From an uncultured Rubritalea sp. (GTDB lineage Bacteria > Verrucomicrobiota > Verrucomicrobiia > Verrucomicrobiales > Akkermansiaceae), in contig CAKZNV010000097.1 of NCBI GenBank assembly GCA_937132085.1, forward strand, positions 1-42,775: a stretch of 42,775 nt of DNA, written 5' to 3'. Of this stretch, positions 1-8,261 are shown piece after piece. Each line of letters starts with the position of its first letter. Within the stretch, counting starts at the first letter, position 1. The notes beneath the pieces are model-generated. The model did no database searches. It was not told the DNA's origin and worked only from the letters and a program-made list of their open reading frames with translations. The translations under genes and the position numbers were made by a program.

Positions 1-1
1 A

Positions 2-295
2 GGAATGTCTGGAGGCACCGCCTACGTCTACGATGAAGACGGCATCTTCCAATCCCGCATCAACACCGAGATGGTAGAAGCTCTCCCAGTCCAGCGAGAC
101 ATCGACAAAGCCGAAGCCAAAGCCCTCATCGAAGACCACCTCAAACTAACCGGAAGCCCAAGAGCCGAAAAGCTCCTCAGCAACTGGGAAAAAACCTGTA
201 AAAAGCTAATCAGAGTCATACCGAAAACAAAGGCAGCCCTAGAAGCAGCCGAGGAACAACACGAAGCAGCAAGCACACCTAAGGCGAAGGCTTAA
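2..295 (+). CDS. gltB: Glutamate synthase large subunit, 3' end (partial, cut by window edge)
   Basis: The frame is open from the left edge to TAA at 293-295 and encodes the last 97 or so residues of the ferredoxin/NADPH-dependent glutamate synthase large chain. The stretch GMSGGTAYVYDEDG is typical of the C-terminal GXGXG domain. The region after it (INTEMVEAL, then SPRAEKLLSNWE) matches the usual GltB tail. GltB makes glutamate from glutamine and 2-oxoglutarate in ammonia assimilation. The internal ATG at 5 is not a real start, because the reading frame continues upstream of the window. A 7-bp inverted repeat (TCCGACC/GGTCGGA, 305-321) follows the stop but has no T-run. The same tail recurs three more times in this window, so this copy may be the true gene end or another duplicated tail; the upstream sequence would decide. 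Confidence 0.85.
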   Translation, partial: GMSGGTAYVYDEDGIFQSRINTEMVEALPVQRDIDKAEAKALIEDHLKLTGSPRAEKLLSNWEKTCKKLIRVIPKTKAALEAAEEQHEAASTPKAKA

Positions 296-334
296 CAACG
301 TGCCTCCGACCTCCGGTCGGAAGTCAAACTACCA

Positions 335-772
335 ATGAAAATCTACCTAGACACCTGCACTCTACAACGACCTTTTGATGATCAATCACAAGCTCGTATT
401 AAGCTAGAGAGCGAGGCTGTCTTGGAGATTATTCAAGCTATCGAAAAAGGCAAATTAGAGCTTATTTCATCCGAGGTTCTCGAATACGAACTTGAAATGA
501 GCCAGCAACCTCTACGTATTGAGTTCGGAAGAAAAATACTAGAGCTAGCAACCCAAACATTAATACTCAACGAGTCACATAGAAAACTAGCGAACACATT
601 TACCGATTTCGGAGTAAAATCAATTGATGCATTACATCTAGCTATCGCTCACGAAGCAAAAGCAATTTACCTCACCACTTGCGATGACCGCTTTATTTCA
701 GCCAGTAAGAGAATACCTGAACTGAATTGTAATTTGACTTCCCCCACAGAGTTTGTTATCAACAACTTATAA
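335..772 (+). CDS. PIN-domain toxin (VapC-like ribonuclease)
   Basis: This 145-residue protein begins MKIYLDTCTLQRPFDD, the typical opening of a PIN-domain subfamily whose members usually read LDTCCLNRPFDD. Candidate metal-binding acids are D6, E47 or E50, D98 (in KSIDALHLA) and D117/D118 (in LTTCDDRF), in the order expected for a PIN nuclease. Family members are mostly toxins that cut RNA and are neutralised by a small partner. The downstream gene overlaps its stop by one base (TAATG at 770-774), so the two are probably translationally coupled. The pair is the only coding cargo between the first two gltB tails, as expected for a self-maintaining cassette. The RNA target cannot be read from sequence. 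Confidence 0.8.
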   Translation: MKIYLDTCTLQRPFDDQSQARIKLESEAVLEIIQAIEKGKLELISSEVLEYELEMSQQPLRIEFGRKILELATQTLILNESHRKLANTFTDFGVKSIDALHLAIAHEAKAIYLTTCDDRFISASKRIPELNCNLTSPTEFVINNL

Positions 773-972
773 TGATCGCAGAAATCCCATCTTCTGACCT
801 AAACCAAAAAGCCTTCAAAACACTCTTTGAAACGCTCGGCTACAGCGACACCATAAGATTCCTCAGACAATACCGAGACGGATCTGGTGATTCTATTGCC
901 CAGAAAGACGCAAATTTCCAAAATCAAAGCGTAGATGAAATATACAACGCTATCAAAGCTAAGAGCAATTAG
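772..972 (+). CDS. Small partner of the PIN toxin (putative antitoxin)
   Basis: This 66-residue acidic protein starts at the ATG that overlaps the PIN gene's stop codon. The stretch GYSDTIRFLRQYRDGSGD followed by QSVDEIYNAI resembles small proteins that I recall next to this PIN subfamily, which have a G-x-x-x-x-I/V-RFL-Q-x-x-x-G-x-GD core and a C-terminal VDEI helix. No classic DNA-binding antitoxin fold (AbrB, RHH or Phd) is obvious. The antitoxin role is inferred from its position and this resemblance. Toxin-first order with an overlapping partner is less usual for VapBC but common for this subfamily. Confidence 0.6.
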   Translation: MIAEIPSSDLNQKAFKTLFETLGYSDTIRFLRQYRDGSGDSIAQKDANFQNQSVDEIYNAIKAKSN

Positions 973-983
973 TCTCCGCTTGA

Positions 984-1092
984 GTTACCATTCAACAGTT
1001 TGCCACCACCAGCCAAGTGCTCCTGAAGGGATCTAGGTTGCAAAGCCTTGGGATTCATCCCTAGGTATCCTATGCTGAAGGCACAGCGGAAA
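984..1092. repeat. Dispersed REP-like repeat, copy A
   Basis: This stretch of about 109 bp directly after the partner gene is largely repeated at 1440-1562. Shared blocks are GTGCTCCTGAAGGGA, GGGATTCATCCCTAGG and GCTGAAGGCACAGCGGAAA. It contains an imperfect hairpin (CCTTGGGAT/ATCCCTAGG) without a T-run. The GCTGAAGGCAC core resembles the REP-like hairpin at 40164-40180. Confidence 0.7.
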
Positions 1093-1104
1093 TCTATTTT
1101 CTCA

Positions 1105-1172
1105 TTTAGTGTATCGTCAAATCAATTAAACGATACACTAATTATTTAGCGTTCACCAGACGATACACTAAA
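1105..1172. repeat. Three TAGTGTATCG-type repeats (operator or junction sequence)
   Basis: TTTAGTGTATCG at 1105-1116 is followed by its inverse CGATACACTAA at 1131-1141 and CGATACACTAAA at 1161-1172. The first and second form an inverted repeat and the second and third a direct repeat 30 bp apart. The cluster ends about 10 bp before the second gltB tail begins. It could be a regulator-binding site or a remnant of a recombination site; no cognate protein is evident here. Confidence 0.6.
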
Positions 1173-1181
1173 TCAAAGCAA

Positions 1182-1434
1182 CATCTTCCAATCCCGTATC
1201 AACACCGAGATGGTAGAAGCCCTCCCCGTCCAGCGTGACATCGACAAAGCCGAAGCCAAAGCCCTCATCGAAGACCACCTCAAACTAACCGGCAGCCCAA
1301 GAGCCGAAAAACTCCTCAGCAACTGGGAAAAGACCTGCAAGAAGCTAATCAGAGTCATCCCAAAAACCAAAGCAGCCCTAGAAGCCGCCGAGGAACAACA
1401 CGAAGCCGCATCTACACCGAAAGCGAAAGCGTAG
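1182..1434 (+). pseudogene. gltB: gltB 3' end, copy 2
   Basis: This stretch of 253 bp aligns without gaps to 43-295. It starts abruptly at CATCTTCCAATCCCG and ends at TAG. Over the last 74 residues the encoded protein is identical to copy 1 although the DNA differs at many positions, so the differences are synonymous (for example CCA to CCC, CTC to CTC/CTT changes and TAA to TAG). This implies the copy came from a related, functional allele rather than from a fresh local duplication. It has no promoter or start of its own; the ATG at 1210 is internal to the original frame. Confidence 0.85.
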
Positions 1435-1439
1435 GTTCA

Positions 1440-1562
1440 GTTGCCAGTCAACAGTTTACAGCTACCAGCTGAGTGCTCCTGAAGGGAGCTAATTTTCAAA
1501 GCCTAGGGATTCATCCCTAGGTTTTTTTGCACCCATAGAATCCTGTGCTGAAGGCACAGCGG
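1440..1562. repeat. Dispersed REP-like repeat, copy B
   Basis: This is the second copy of the 984-1092 repeat, starting right after gltB copy 2. It contains a perfect 9-bp hairpin and near its end the palindromic TGTGCTGAAGGCACA, a REP-like stem. Relative to copy A it carries about a dozen extra bases after the T-run. Confidence 0.7.
1498..1528 (+). terminator. Intrinsic terminator after gltB copy 2
   Basis: A perfect stem CCTAGGGAT (1502-1510) and ATCCCTAGG (1513-1521) with a 2-base spacer is followed by seven T residues (1522-1528). The orientation stops transcription coming from gltB copy 2 on the plus strand. Confidence 0.85.
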
Positions 1563-1566
1563 AAAA

Positions 1567-1590
1567 GACTCCTTTTGACTCCTTTTGACT
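1567..1590. repeat. Tandem GACTCCTTTT repeat
   Basis: Two perfect 10-bp units (1567-1576, 1577-1586) plus a partial third. Read on the minus strand (AAAAGGAGTC) it resembles a degenerate form of the AAAGGGGTCAGTC repeats on the right flank. Confidence 0.6.
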
Positions 1591-1634
1591 TCTTCAATAC
1601 AAATACACTTGATCCAACTCCAGACTTAGCATAA

Positions 1635-1841
1635 GTTACTTACATCAGAATAAATCACAGCAAACAACCAAGCTTCAGAGAAATACGTCAGGCAGAGAAA
1701 TGCGCCCAACGTAAAGAAGATGCTGTGTCTATTCAACAAGGTGCAGATCCGGCTGAAATACAAAACCAGAACTCTATCTTCAAAGAAAACATCTTCTCTA
1801 ATGCTCCCATAAAGAGAAAAGGGCAAATCGTCGCTATCTAA
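1635..1841 (+). pseudogene. Decayed gene remnant
   Basis: An open frame with no start codon runs from just after a stop at 1632-1634 to TAA at 1839-1841. The C-terminal part (FREIRQAEKCAQRKEDA, later NSIFKENIFSNAPIKRKG) looks like real protein: it is charged and not a shadow of another gene. I do not recognise the family. It is probably the 3' part of a gene cut during arrival of the prophage or island. The rest of 1564-2018 shows no convincing gene. The left prophage end should lie in this stretch, but I could not place a TG...CA terminus or a target duplication. Confidence 0.4.
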
Positions 1842-2018
1842 ACTGCAAAGCTGATGAGCAAAGAACCATCTGCATTTCACAAGAGGCTCAGAAAATTAAT
1901 AGTAGCGGAAATTCAGTTTGATGTTAACGGACAGACTTTTGATGGCTTATGCAAAATTAATCTCCTGCATAAGATAGTTGCACTATCGCACGCTCATTCG
2001 AGAAAGACCTACACGAAA

Positions 2019-3149
2019 CTAGAACTTAGTCCAAGGCGCAGAGTGGCGGCAACGATGGCTAATTAACTCTATCTCCACCTCGCCAAGACCCAAAGGAACC
2101 TCTAGCACCTCCCAGTGCTCTGCTCCTCTAATCCATTCAACTTCTAAAATATCACCAACAGTTTCCACATCAACAACACTGTTAGTGTTTTCTACGTAAC
2201 TTCTAGATATTAACCTGTAGCGCACGGCTCTGTAATCCCCAGCATCCTCATCGGCAAAGGAGCCATTAAATCCCCACCTAATAGATCGGCTGTTTAAGCT
2301 ATCTACAAGCCAGATAGGAGCTTGGCCAGCACTCGCATCATTAGTATAATTAGATCGCAGATAAGAAACTAAATTCCCTAGATTTACATAGTTTGGATTC
2401 GTTGCCATCTCCGTTAGTATGCCATTCCGCAGAACTGACACAGTCACTGGTGAATTGACAGATGCGCTGACTGTTCGGAAATTCGATCCGTATGTTGGAT
2501 GAATAACACTACTTCCGTAACTAAGATAAGTAGGGAGTCGCCCCCCCAAAGTTGGACGACTAAATGCACTATCTACGCCTTCAGTCGTAGTTGTGTTGCT
2601 GTAGTTTTGACTACTATCTGAGTGAGTAAGGGATTCATGATGAACAGTGGTTTTAGTTACAACCAAAGTTACAGGATCAACGCTATAGGTTTCATCAATA
2701 GTCTCAATACTAGTGTAGGATCGCTTCACAGGACCGTCTTCGTAATAGAGTTCTGTGAATGTTCTAACGTCAGAAAATTGACGGCCGCCGCTAACAGATA
2801 AACTCTCGCTGTAGTCATCGTCATAAACACCGCACAATGATAAACTATTTCTAGTGAGATTGTAATTCCACGTAATGTTTTCAACATCTGTTATCGAAAC
2901 TGAACTAGTGATCAACGAATTATTAGTTCCGTAGGAAACAGGCGCTCTATTAGTTTCTTGAGTCTGAACATAGTTCAGTGACATAAATCTAGTGGCTGGA
3001 TTCACAGGACTAGTCTCTACGCCGTTGTTACTACCATTACCGCCAAACATACACACCTCTAGACCTTGTATCTCTAAGATAGGCACTGGACACACCGCCT
3101 CACAGCAACATCCTAGATCCTCTCTCGTGCGTCTCGTGTCTCTACTCAT
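2019..3149 (-). CDS. Putative distal tail or virion protein
   Basis: This 376-residue protein is encoded by the last gene of the late block, three bases after the stop of the 729-aa tail gene. The N-terminus is unusually cysteine-rich (CCCEAVCPVP, then another C near residue 33) and may bind metal or form disulfides. The rest is rich in Ser, Thr, Asn and Tyr, with beta-strand-like alternation, a composition often seen in tail tip or receptor-binding proteins. I do not recognise a named family. Position at the promoter-distal end after tape measure and hub genes is the main support for a tail role. Confidence 0.6.
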   Translation of the reverse strand: MSRDTRRTREDLGCCCEAVCPVPILEIQGLEVCMFGGNGSNNGVETSPVNPATRFMSLNYVQTQETNRAPVSYGTNNSLITSSVSITDVENITWNYNLTRNSLSLCGVYDDDYSESLSVSGGRQFSDVRTFTELYYEDGPVKRSYTSIETIDETYSVDPVTLVVTKTTVHHESLTHSDSSQNYSNTTTTEGVDSAFSRPTLGGRLPTYLSYGSSVIHPTYGSNFRTVSASVNSPVTVSVLRNGILTEMATNPNYVNLGNLVSYLRSNYTNDASAGQAPIWLVDSLNSRSIRWGFNGSFADEDAGDYRAVRYRLISRSYVENTNSVVDVETVGDILEVEWIRGAEHWEVLEVPLGLGEVEIELISHRCRHSAPWTKF

Positions 3150-3152
3150 AGC

Positions 3153-5342
3153 CTAAAATGACCCCGTTTTGCCGTTACTGCACATCCTCACATGATAGCT
3201 CCCGCAGCCGTCACGATTCCACTTTGGAGCCCCATTATCATCAGTCCAGGTTCCCAGTGCTTTTCTGTGCTTTCCTGTCAGTGAAGCAGGTGTGAAATCA
3301 TCATCATCAGGCACGCTTCCACCTTGCTTGATCTCTACCGATGTCATGCTACCACCAGTCAGCAGCACACCGTCTTCAGCTTCAGCTGTCCAGCTCACCT
3401 CGATGTAGAGATGCTCGCCGATAAGCGGGGTGATATTCACCTTCTCGATGAACTCATTTGAGCCGCCTCCATAGACATAGCCTGGCCTAATTTTGAACTT
3501 CCCTGCATTGTCAGGATCTGGCAGCAAATCACCAAGAATACACTCCTCAACTTCACCACCTCCACCACCACTCACACGTGAGAACTTAAACACCGGAGTT
3601 GCAGCGCTTCCACCTACGCCATCTGTGACTGGTTTATCTGACCTTAGACCGTGTGAATATTGATTCTTTCTAGTAGCTCTCAGACGGTCGATGAACTCTA
3701 CTGCTCCGAGCTGTTGAGCTGGTCCATATTCTACGGATGTGATGTTATTAAATAGATCATGTGAGACGCTGAGGACCTGCTCATTGATACTTGTCCAGCT
3801 AGGATCTTTTCCAGTGAAATTCACCCTTTGTCCTGGTCTCACAGATGTATCGATTTGATCACCTACTAGACCGAAGCTTCCACTGTGCCGAACGGTGTTA
3901 ATTTGCTCTAGAAATTGCGCTGCTATTCCAGTTGGAAATGGTTCTCCTTGATCGAAAGTTACCGTCCTTTTATAGTTCCCGGATTGAGCGTTTGTCGCCA
4001 TCATTTCGCCTGTGAAATTCGATGTCATATAGACCTTCCCATCGAACTCTTTTTCGAGGTTGAATATCTCCTCAAATTGCTTTTTTAATTGCGCATTCCC
4101 GATCGCATCGAGAACAGTTTTTTCGATCGCTATCGTCGCCGTAGCTCGGATCATTCTGTAGCGTTTTTCAGCCCATGCCGGAACGGTTCCTTCCACTAAT
4201 ACTCGCTTGTAATCTTCCACATTTTCAGTGCGCACGATTGGCTCCGCATTGGGGTTGATTTGGTCTGGCCTAGCGTTGCCATCATCGATCATTTTCAGAG
4301 CGTATTTCTGGACGTTTTCATCTAGCTTATCAGCCAAGGCTAGCTTCAGCACACTTGCCACTGTTGCCACTGTGTGAATGTCTGCTATTGCTGCTAGTTC
4401 TGGAGTGTATTTTATCCACATTGCCAGGATGTCAGCTGCGTCAGCATCGACCTGGGGAATGTCTTCACAGGTGGCTGTAGCATACTCAGCTTGATACTGT
4501 GCGCCCTGTAGAGCTATCGTCTCGGTAATGACACCTACTCCGCTCACATCTCCAGCTATATCTTCAGTCAGAGAGGTGTAGTTTCCAGTGTTGATCGCTA
4601 GTGGTTTTTCGTAGCGGATAGCCACGCCAGCCACTTGCTCAGAGTCATGTCTTTTTATCTGATGGCCTATGACACGAGTTCCAGCTGATAGATCATAGTC
4701 AAACGCAGGAATATCGCTACGTTTACGCATGTGCATTGTCGGAGTTGTAGCTCTATTATCGAGCCATAGCACACGCTCTGGCATGAGTTCCATGAGAGCT
4801 CTAATGATCGCTCCGCAGCTCATGTCTTTATAGGGAGATCGGAACCATGTAATACCATCGATAATATTACCGATCTGGATATTCACACCTACACTAGCAG
4901 CGTAGCTGATCACATCTCGGATTCGTTCACCTAGCGGCACATCAGCTTCCCATTCTACAGCGCCATTGAGTGATTGAGCTGTCGTGATAATAGAGTTTTC
5001 ATGATCATTTACAGTGACTACATTCGTCACATATTCTCTCATCTGTTGATAAGGTGTTCGGTCCAGTTCATCCCACGCATCCAGTATACTATAGCTCATA
5101 CTATCTGCGGAGCCAGATGCGCTTTTAGGGTTAGTTCTCACCTTGCCCTGGAACATGATTTGAGAGTCCAGCTTGAGAGTCACAGCGTTATTGTGAACCA
5201 GCTCAGCCGGCACAGCTTGAGCATAGCTATCTACAGCCACGTTGAGAGACAGTTCCTGAGCCTCCATATTAGCAGATTCACGGAAGCTAGCTACAGTAAC
5301 GCCTAGCTCGGCAGGTTTTTTATCGTTGATAGTCCAGCTCAT
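3153..5342 (-). CDS. Baseplate/tail hub-like protein
   Basis: This 729-residue protein begins eight bases after the tape measure stop. An opening such as MSWTINDKKPAELGVTVASF, with a following early beta-rich region, is common in phage hub and baseplate proteins that attach to the tail tube. The N-terminal part (to about residue 240) has the composition of a hub (gpD/Tal-like) fold. The middle is alpha/beta, and the C-terminus (from about residue 600) is glycine-rich and then beta-rich, as in a host-facing domain. Directly downstream of the tape measure is where central tail proteins are encoded in siphophages. The exact family was not identified. Confidence 0.65.
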   Translation of the reverse strand: MSWTINDKKPAELGVTVASFRESANMEAQELSLNVAVDSYAQAVPAELVHNNAVTLKLDSQIMFQGKVRTNPKSASGSADSMSYSILDAWDELDRTPYQQMREYVTNVVTVNDHENSIITTAQSLNGAVEWEADVPLGERIRDVISYAASVGVNIQIGNIIDGITWFRSPYKDMSCGAIIRALMELMPERVLWLDNRATTPTMHMRKRSDIPAFDYDLSAGTRVIGHQIKRHDSEQVAGVAIRYEKPLAINTGNYTSLTEDIAGDVSGVGVITETIALQGAQYQAEYATATCEDIPQVDADAADILAMWIKYTPELAAIADIHTVATVASVLKLALADKLDENVQKYALKMIDDGNARPDQINPNAEPIVRTENVEDYKRVLVEGTVPAWAEKRYRMIRATATIAIEKTVLDAIGNAQLKKQFEEIFNLEKEFDGKVYMTSNFTGEMMATNAQSGNYKRTVTFDQGEPFPTGIAAQFLEQINTVRHSGSFGLVGDQIDTSVRPGQRVNFTGKDPSWTSINEQVLSVSHDLFNNITSVEYGPAQQLGAVEFIDRLRATRKNQYSHGLRSDKPVTDGVGGSAATPVFKFSRVSGGGGGEVEECILGDLLPDPDNAGKFKIRPGYVYGGGSNEFIEKVNITPLIGEHLYIEVSWTAEAEDGVLLTGGSMTSVEIKQGGSVPDDDDFTPASLTGKHRKALGTWTDDNGAPKWNRDGCGSYHVRMCSNGKTGSF

Positions 5343-5350
5343 GGTTTTAC

Positions 5351-7786
5351 TTAGAGATTCTGTTTAATCTGAGGTCCCAGTCTTCTCACCTTCGCCTCTA
5401 GTTTAGCGTGCATCACCGCTTGATTTTGGATCTCAGCCTTTTGCCTTTGCAGTTGTTTGAGTATGTTACCATCCACCTTCCCACGTTTATTAGTAGAGTT
5501 CAGCACAGCATTAATGATCTCTACGATCTCTGCCATTTCGGCAGGGCTAGCTCCATCCACATTAGCACTCTGAGCATCACTCACTTTTTGCTTAAATTTC
5601 GAGGTAGCTCCTTTGACCCCGGTTAATTCATCTAGTGTATTCAGAGCTGAGCCAGCCGCCTTTGTTGAGCTTGATTCTACCTTCTTCTTTTCAGACGCTC
5701 TTTTTCGGTCACTCTTCTTCTTTTCAGTGGCCTCGGCTTTCGCTTCTTTTTCAGCTATACGAGATAAAGTTTTATCAGTTTTTAATTGTCTTATATTTGA
5801 CTGTTTAGCTTGGTTTGTATCTACGAATTCAAGCTCTCGTTTCTTTAAATTTTCTTCTCTATCTAGCTGGCGAAGTTCAGTTTCAATTTCACTTTGTATT
5901 GCGGGGAAATTATCAATTATATCAGCTTGTTTTCTAAGTAGATCTTCAAGCTCAATTGCACTTTTATTAAGTATTTCAACATTTTTTGCTGAACTCAGAG
6001 CCGTGGATGCTAATGATCCAGCTTCCTCAACATCTCTAGCGAATGAGGTGTTAGGTAATTTTCCACCTGATCTAGTCGAGAGCTCTTTAAAAATATCTCT
6101 TACACCTTCAAGCAACTCTCTTTCATCTTGTTTTCCTTTTTTAGAATCGTCGAAAGTTTCTTCGATTTGTTTTAATCGTCTTTTTAAATCAAGGTTTTTG
6201 ATACTAACACTACTGCTTTGTAAATTCACTTCTAAGAATTTAGCGATCGCTTCTTTTCCTGTTTCTTCGAGGTTTTTTGCCTGAGTTTTTTTAGCATCTA
6301 TAGATTCTTGTGTGACACCCTCTTTAGCAGTTTGAACTGCTTGTTTTGCGTTCTCTAAAATAGCTGCTTGAGCGGATTTTTGAGCAGCAATTATTTGTAG
6401 TTCCTCACTCAGAGTTTGTCTTTTATCTCCACTTTTAGCTAAGAGAAATTGTCGATCTAAATCGGCAGTTTGGCTAACCTTATCAGATTCTCCTAGATCA
6501 CTATTCGCTATCTCAGCTTTCTTTTCCTCTAGATCTAGACGAAGTTCTTCTAAATCGATAGAGCGGAGATCTCGCCTTAATTGAATGTTTTTTTCTAGTT
6601 CCGTAGAATTGAGTTTTAACTGATCATCTTGACGTTGTAGGTTATCTAGAAAGGAGTCGAACGCATCATCCACATTAGTAGCATTTTTGAGGTCGTCAAA
6701 ATTTTCTAGTAAATCATCGAAGGTATCAATAAATGCCTTAGCATCTTCACTCGCATCCTTAGACTTCTCACTAAAAAAGCTTAACCCGGCCGTCACTAAA
6801 GCGATACCTGCTCCAATAGGTCCTCCTACTGCGAAACCTTGAGCCACGCTACTAGCGAGCCCACCTATGGCATCCGCTGCATCGAGCGTTTTATCAATAG
6901 CTGTTCCGGCATCATCACTTAGCGAAGCTAAGCCTTTACCAGCTGATCTAGCTTGGCCCAGCACTTGACCCAGAGCTTCAGCCACTTGCAGCTTCTCAAT
7001 CTTAGATAGACTTTTCGCCGCTCCATCTGCTTGCTCCGTCAGCTTTTTAAATCCCTTTTTCGTGCTGACCTCTTGCTCTAGCTTATCGAGCTGAGCGTTG
7101 ATTTCTTTAAATTCTGGAGGGATTTCAGCAGCCTCTTCAGCCATCGCATTAAGCTCTGTCTTCAGCGTCTGCACAGCTGCTATCGCCGCTTCCTGGTCTC
7201 CGCTGATCAGAGCTTCATTATAGCTATTTACCGCATCTGTCAGAGTCTCTAGCTGTGCGATTTCCGCATCATGATTATTACTAGATTCAGAGCGTTCACT
7301 CTGCCGAGCTTGGCGCTTCGCCTCGATCGCTTCAAACTCAGCAGCCACTTCAGCACTACGTTGAGCTCGTTCCTCTTCGAGCTGCTTTAGTATCTCCGCT
7401 GTAGCTATCTCACGTTCTTTCTGAGCCACTATCTCAGCTACCACCGCTTGCTGAGACTCCAGCACTGTCTGCGTGGATCTGTGCTCGGCTGTCAGACTCT
7501 CGCTTGCATCGTTAGCCTTATCTAGTGCAGAAGCTATTTCCTGCACTTCCTCTTTCGTCCCAGTCGCTTTCACTTCTTCCAGCTCGGCCACAAGACGTTG
7601 CTGTGCAGTCGCTGCGTTTTGCAGTTTCTCCTCTATGAGCACAAGCTCTTCAGCCAGCTCATTGATCTTGATCTGTGCCAGGTCTTTAGTAGTGACAACC
7701 AGTTGATCGATTCCATCTTGAGCCGTATCAAGACCAGATGTATCAGCATCAGTTCCTATCTTAATTTCTATGTCGTCATCTGCCAT
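5351..7786 (-). CDS. Tail tape measure protein
   Basis: This 811-residue protein is dominated by predicted coiled coil, with long runs of Glu, Lys, Gln and Ala (about 35-270 and 355-690). A hydrophobic glycine/alanine segment at about 307-338 (AVGGPIGAGIALVTAGLSFF) would be the membrane-inserting part used during DNA injection. It is the longest late gene and sits between tail genes, as expected. At roughly 0.15 nm per residue it suggests a tail near 120 nm (family rule of thumb). The part encoded by about 5750-6700 is visibly more AT-rich than its ends, which may mark recombination. A GTAGTTC-type 7-bp repeat precedes the start. Confidence 0.85.
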   Translation of the reverse strand: MADDDIEIKIGTDADTSGLDTAQDGIDQLVVTTKDLAQIKINELAEELVLIEEKLQNAATAQQRLVAELEEVKATGTKEEVQEIASALDKANDASESLTAEHRSTQTVLESQQAVVAEIVAQKEREIATAEILKQLEEERAQRSAEVAAEFEAIEAKRQARQSERSESSNNHDAEIAQLETLTDAVNSYNEALISGDQEAAIAAVQTLKTELNAMAEEAAEIPPEFKEINAQLDKLEQEVSTKKGFKKLTEQADGAAKSLSKIEKLQVAEALGQVLGQARSAGKGLASLSDDAGTAIDKTLDAADAIGGLASSVAQGFAVGGPIGAGIALVTAGLSFFSEKSKDASEDAKAFIDTFDDLLENFDDLKNATNVDDAFDSFLDNLQRQDDQLKLNSTELEKNIQLRRDLRSIDLEELRLDLEEKKAEIANSDLGESDKVSQTADLDRQFLLAKSGDKRQTLSEELQIIAAQKSAQAAILENAKQAVQTAKEGVTQESIDAKKTQAKNLEETGKEAIAKFLEVNLQSSSVSIKNLDLKRRLKQIEETFDDSKKGKQDERELLEGVRDIFKELSTRSGGKLPNTSFARDVEEAGSLASTALSSAKNVEILNKSAIELEDLLRKQADIIDNFPAIQSEIETELRQLDREENLKKRELEFVDTNQAKQSNIRQLKTDKTLSRIAEKEAKAEATEKKKSDRKRASEKKKVESSSTKAAGSALNTLDELTGVKGATSKFKQKVSDAQSANVDGASPAEMAEIVEIINAVLNSTNKRGKVDGNILKQLQRQKAEIQNQAVMHAKLEAKVRRLGPQIKQNL

Positions 7787-7795
7787 TTCTTTTGA

Positions 7796-7816
7796 GTAGT
7801 TCGTTTTTAGTAGAGA
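7796..7816. repeat. 7-bp periodic leader before the tape measure gene
   Basis: Three consecutive units GTAGTTC, GTTTTTA, GTAGAGA lie 9 bp upstream of the start codon on the minus strand. The same unit type precedes four other late genes. Confidence 0.6.
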
Positions 7817-7820
7817 GCGG

Positions 7821-8255
7821 TTAGACTGCTACTATCTCCAGCTTTCCACCTATGATTTCATAGCTCATCTGAGCTCGGTTAGGAAAGGCTGACACATCGA
7901 CACCGCTGGTAGAGCTGCCACTGATCACCACAGCATCAGATAGAGTATAAGAATCTCCACCTCTGACAGAGATCGTCACTATGCCTTTGTCCAGGGCCGC
8001 ACACTCTATCGAGTGAGAGAGTCGCCAGTTTCTAGCAGCCTCCATGCTGGCCTTCTTCACTACACGATCGAAGCTGAAATCATTCTGAACATTGCCCTTA
8101 GCGGCGATGTATGGATGCTCTCCATCTATCACTGGCTCTACCTGAGCAATCTGAGCCCAAGACATGTCTGGCTCGGCACTTATCAGATCGTCAAAGTCGA
8201 GCAAGACCGTTGAGCCATGCTTTATCTGCCAGTCACTCTTTTTGAAATCAGCCAT
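7821..8255 (-). CDS. Putative tail protein
   Basis: This 144-residue protein lies between the fibre-like protein gene (6-bp gap) and the tape measure gene. The sequence reads as alternating beta strands with loops (ISVRGGDSYTLSDAVV, MSYEIIGGKLEI) and has a central WAQIAQVEPVIDGEHP segment. It may be a minor tail or tube-related subunit, or occupy the slot of a tail assembly chaperone, but no frameshift signal was found. The family was not recognised and the assignment rests on position. Confidence 0.55.
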   Translation of the reverse strand: MADFKKSDWQIKHGSTVLLDFDDLISAEPDMSWAQIAQVEPVIDGEHPYIAAKGNVQNDFSFDRVVKKASMEAARNWRLSHSIECAALDKGIVTISVRGGDSYTLSDAVVISGSSTSGVDVSAFPNRAQMSYEIIGGKLEIVAV

Positions 8256-8261
8256 GTTAAT

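Noticed and set aside
1105-1172. Treating the TAGTGTATCG cluster as the phage left end
   Set aside because: It lies on the far side of gltB tail 2 from the prophage and has no counterpart in 35950-36190.
1854-2066. Open frame of 70 codons on the plus strand
   Set aside because: Its end is the antisense of the last late gene and its start lies in remnant sequence; no recognisable protein pattern.
5613-6284. Long plus-strand frame opposite the tape measure gene
   Set aside because: A shadow of the coiled-coil gene: Ser/Phe-rich, as expected from antisense of Glu/Lys/Ala codons.
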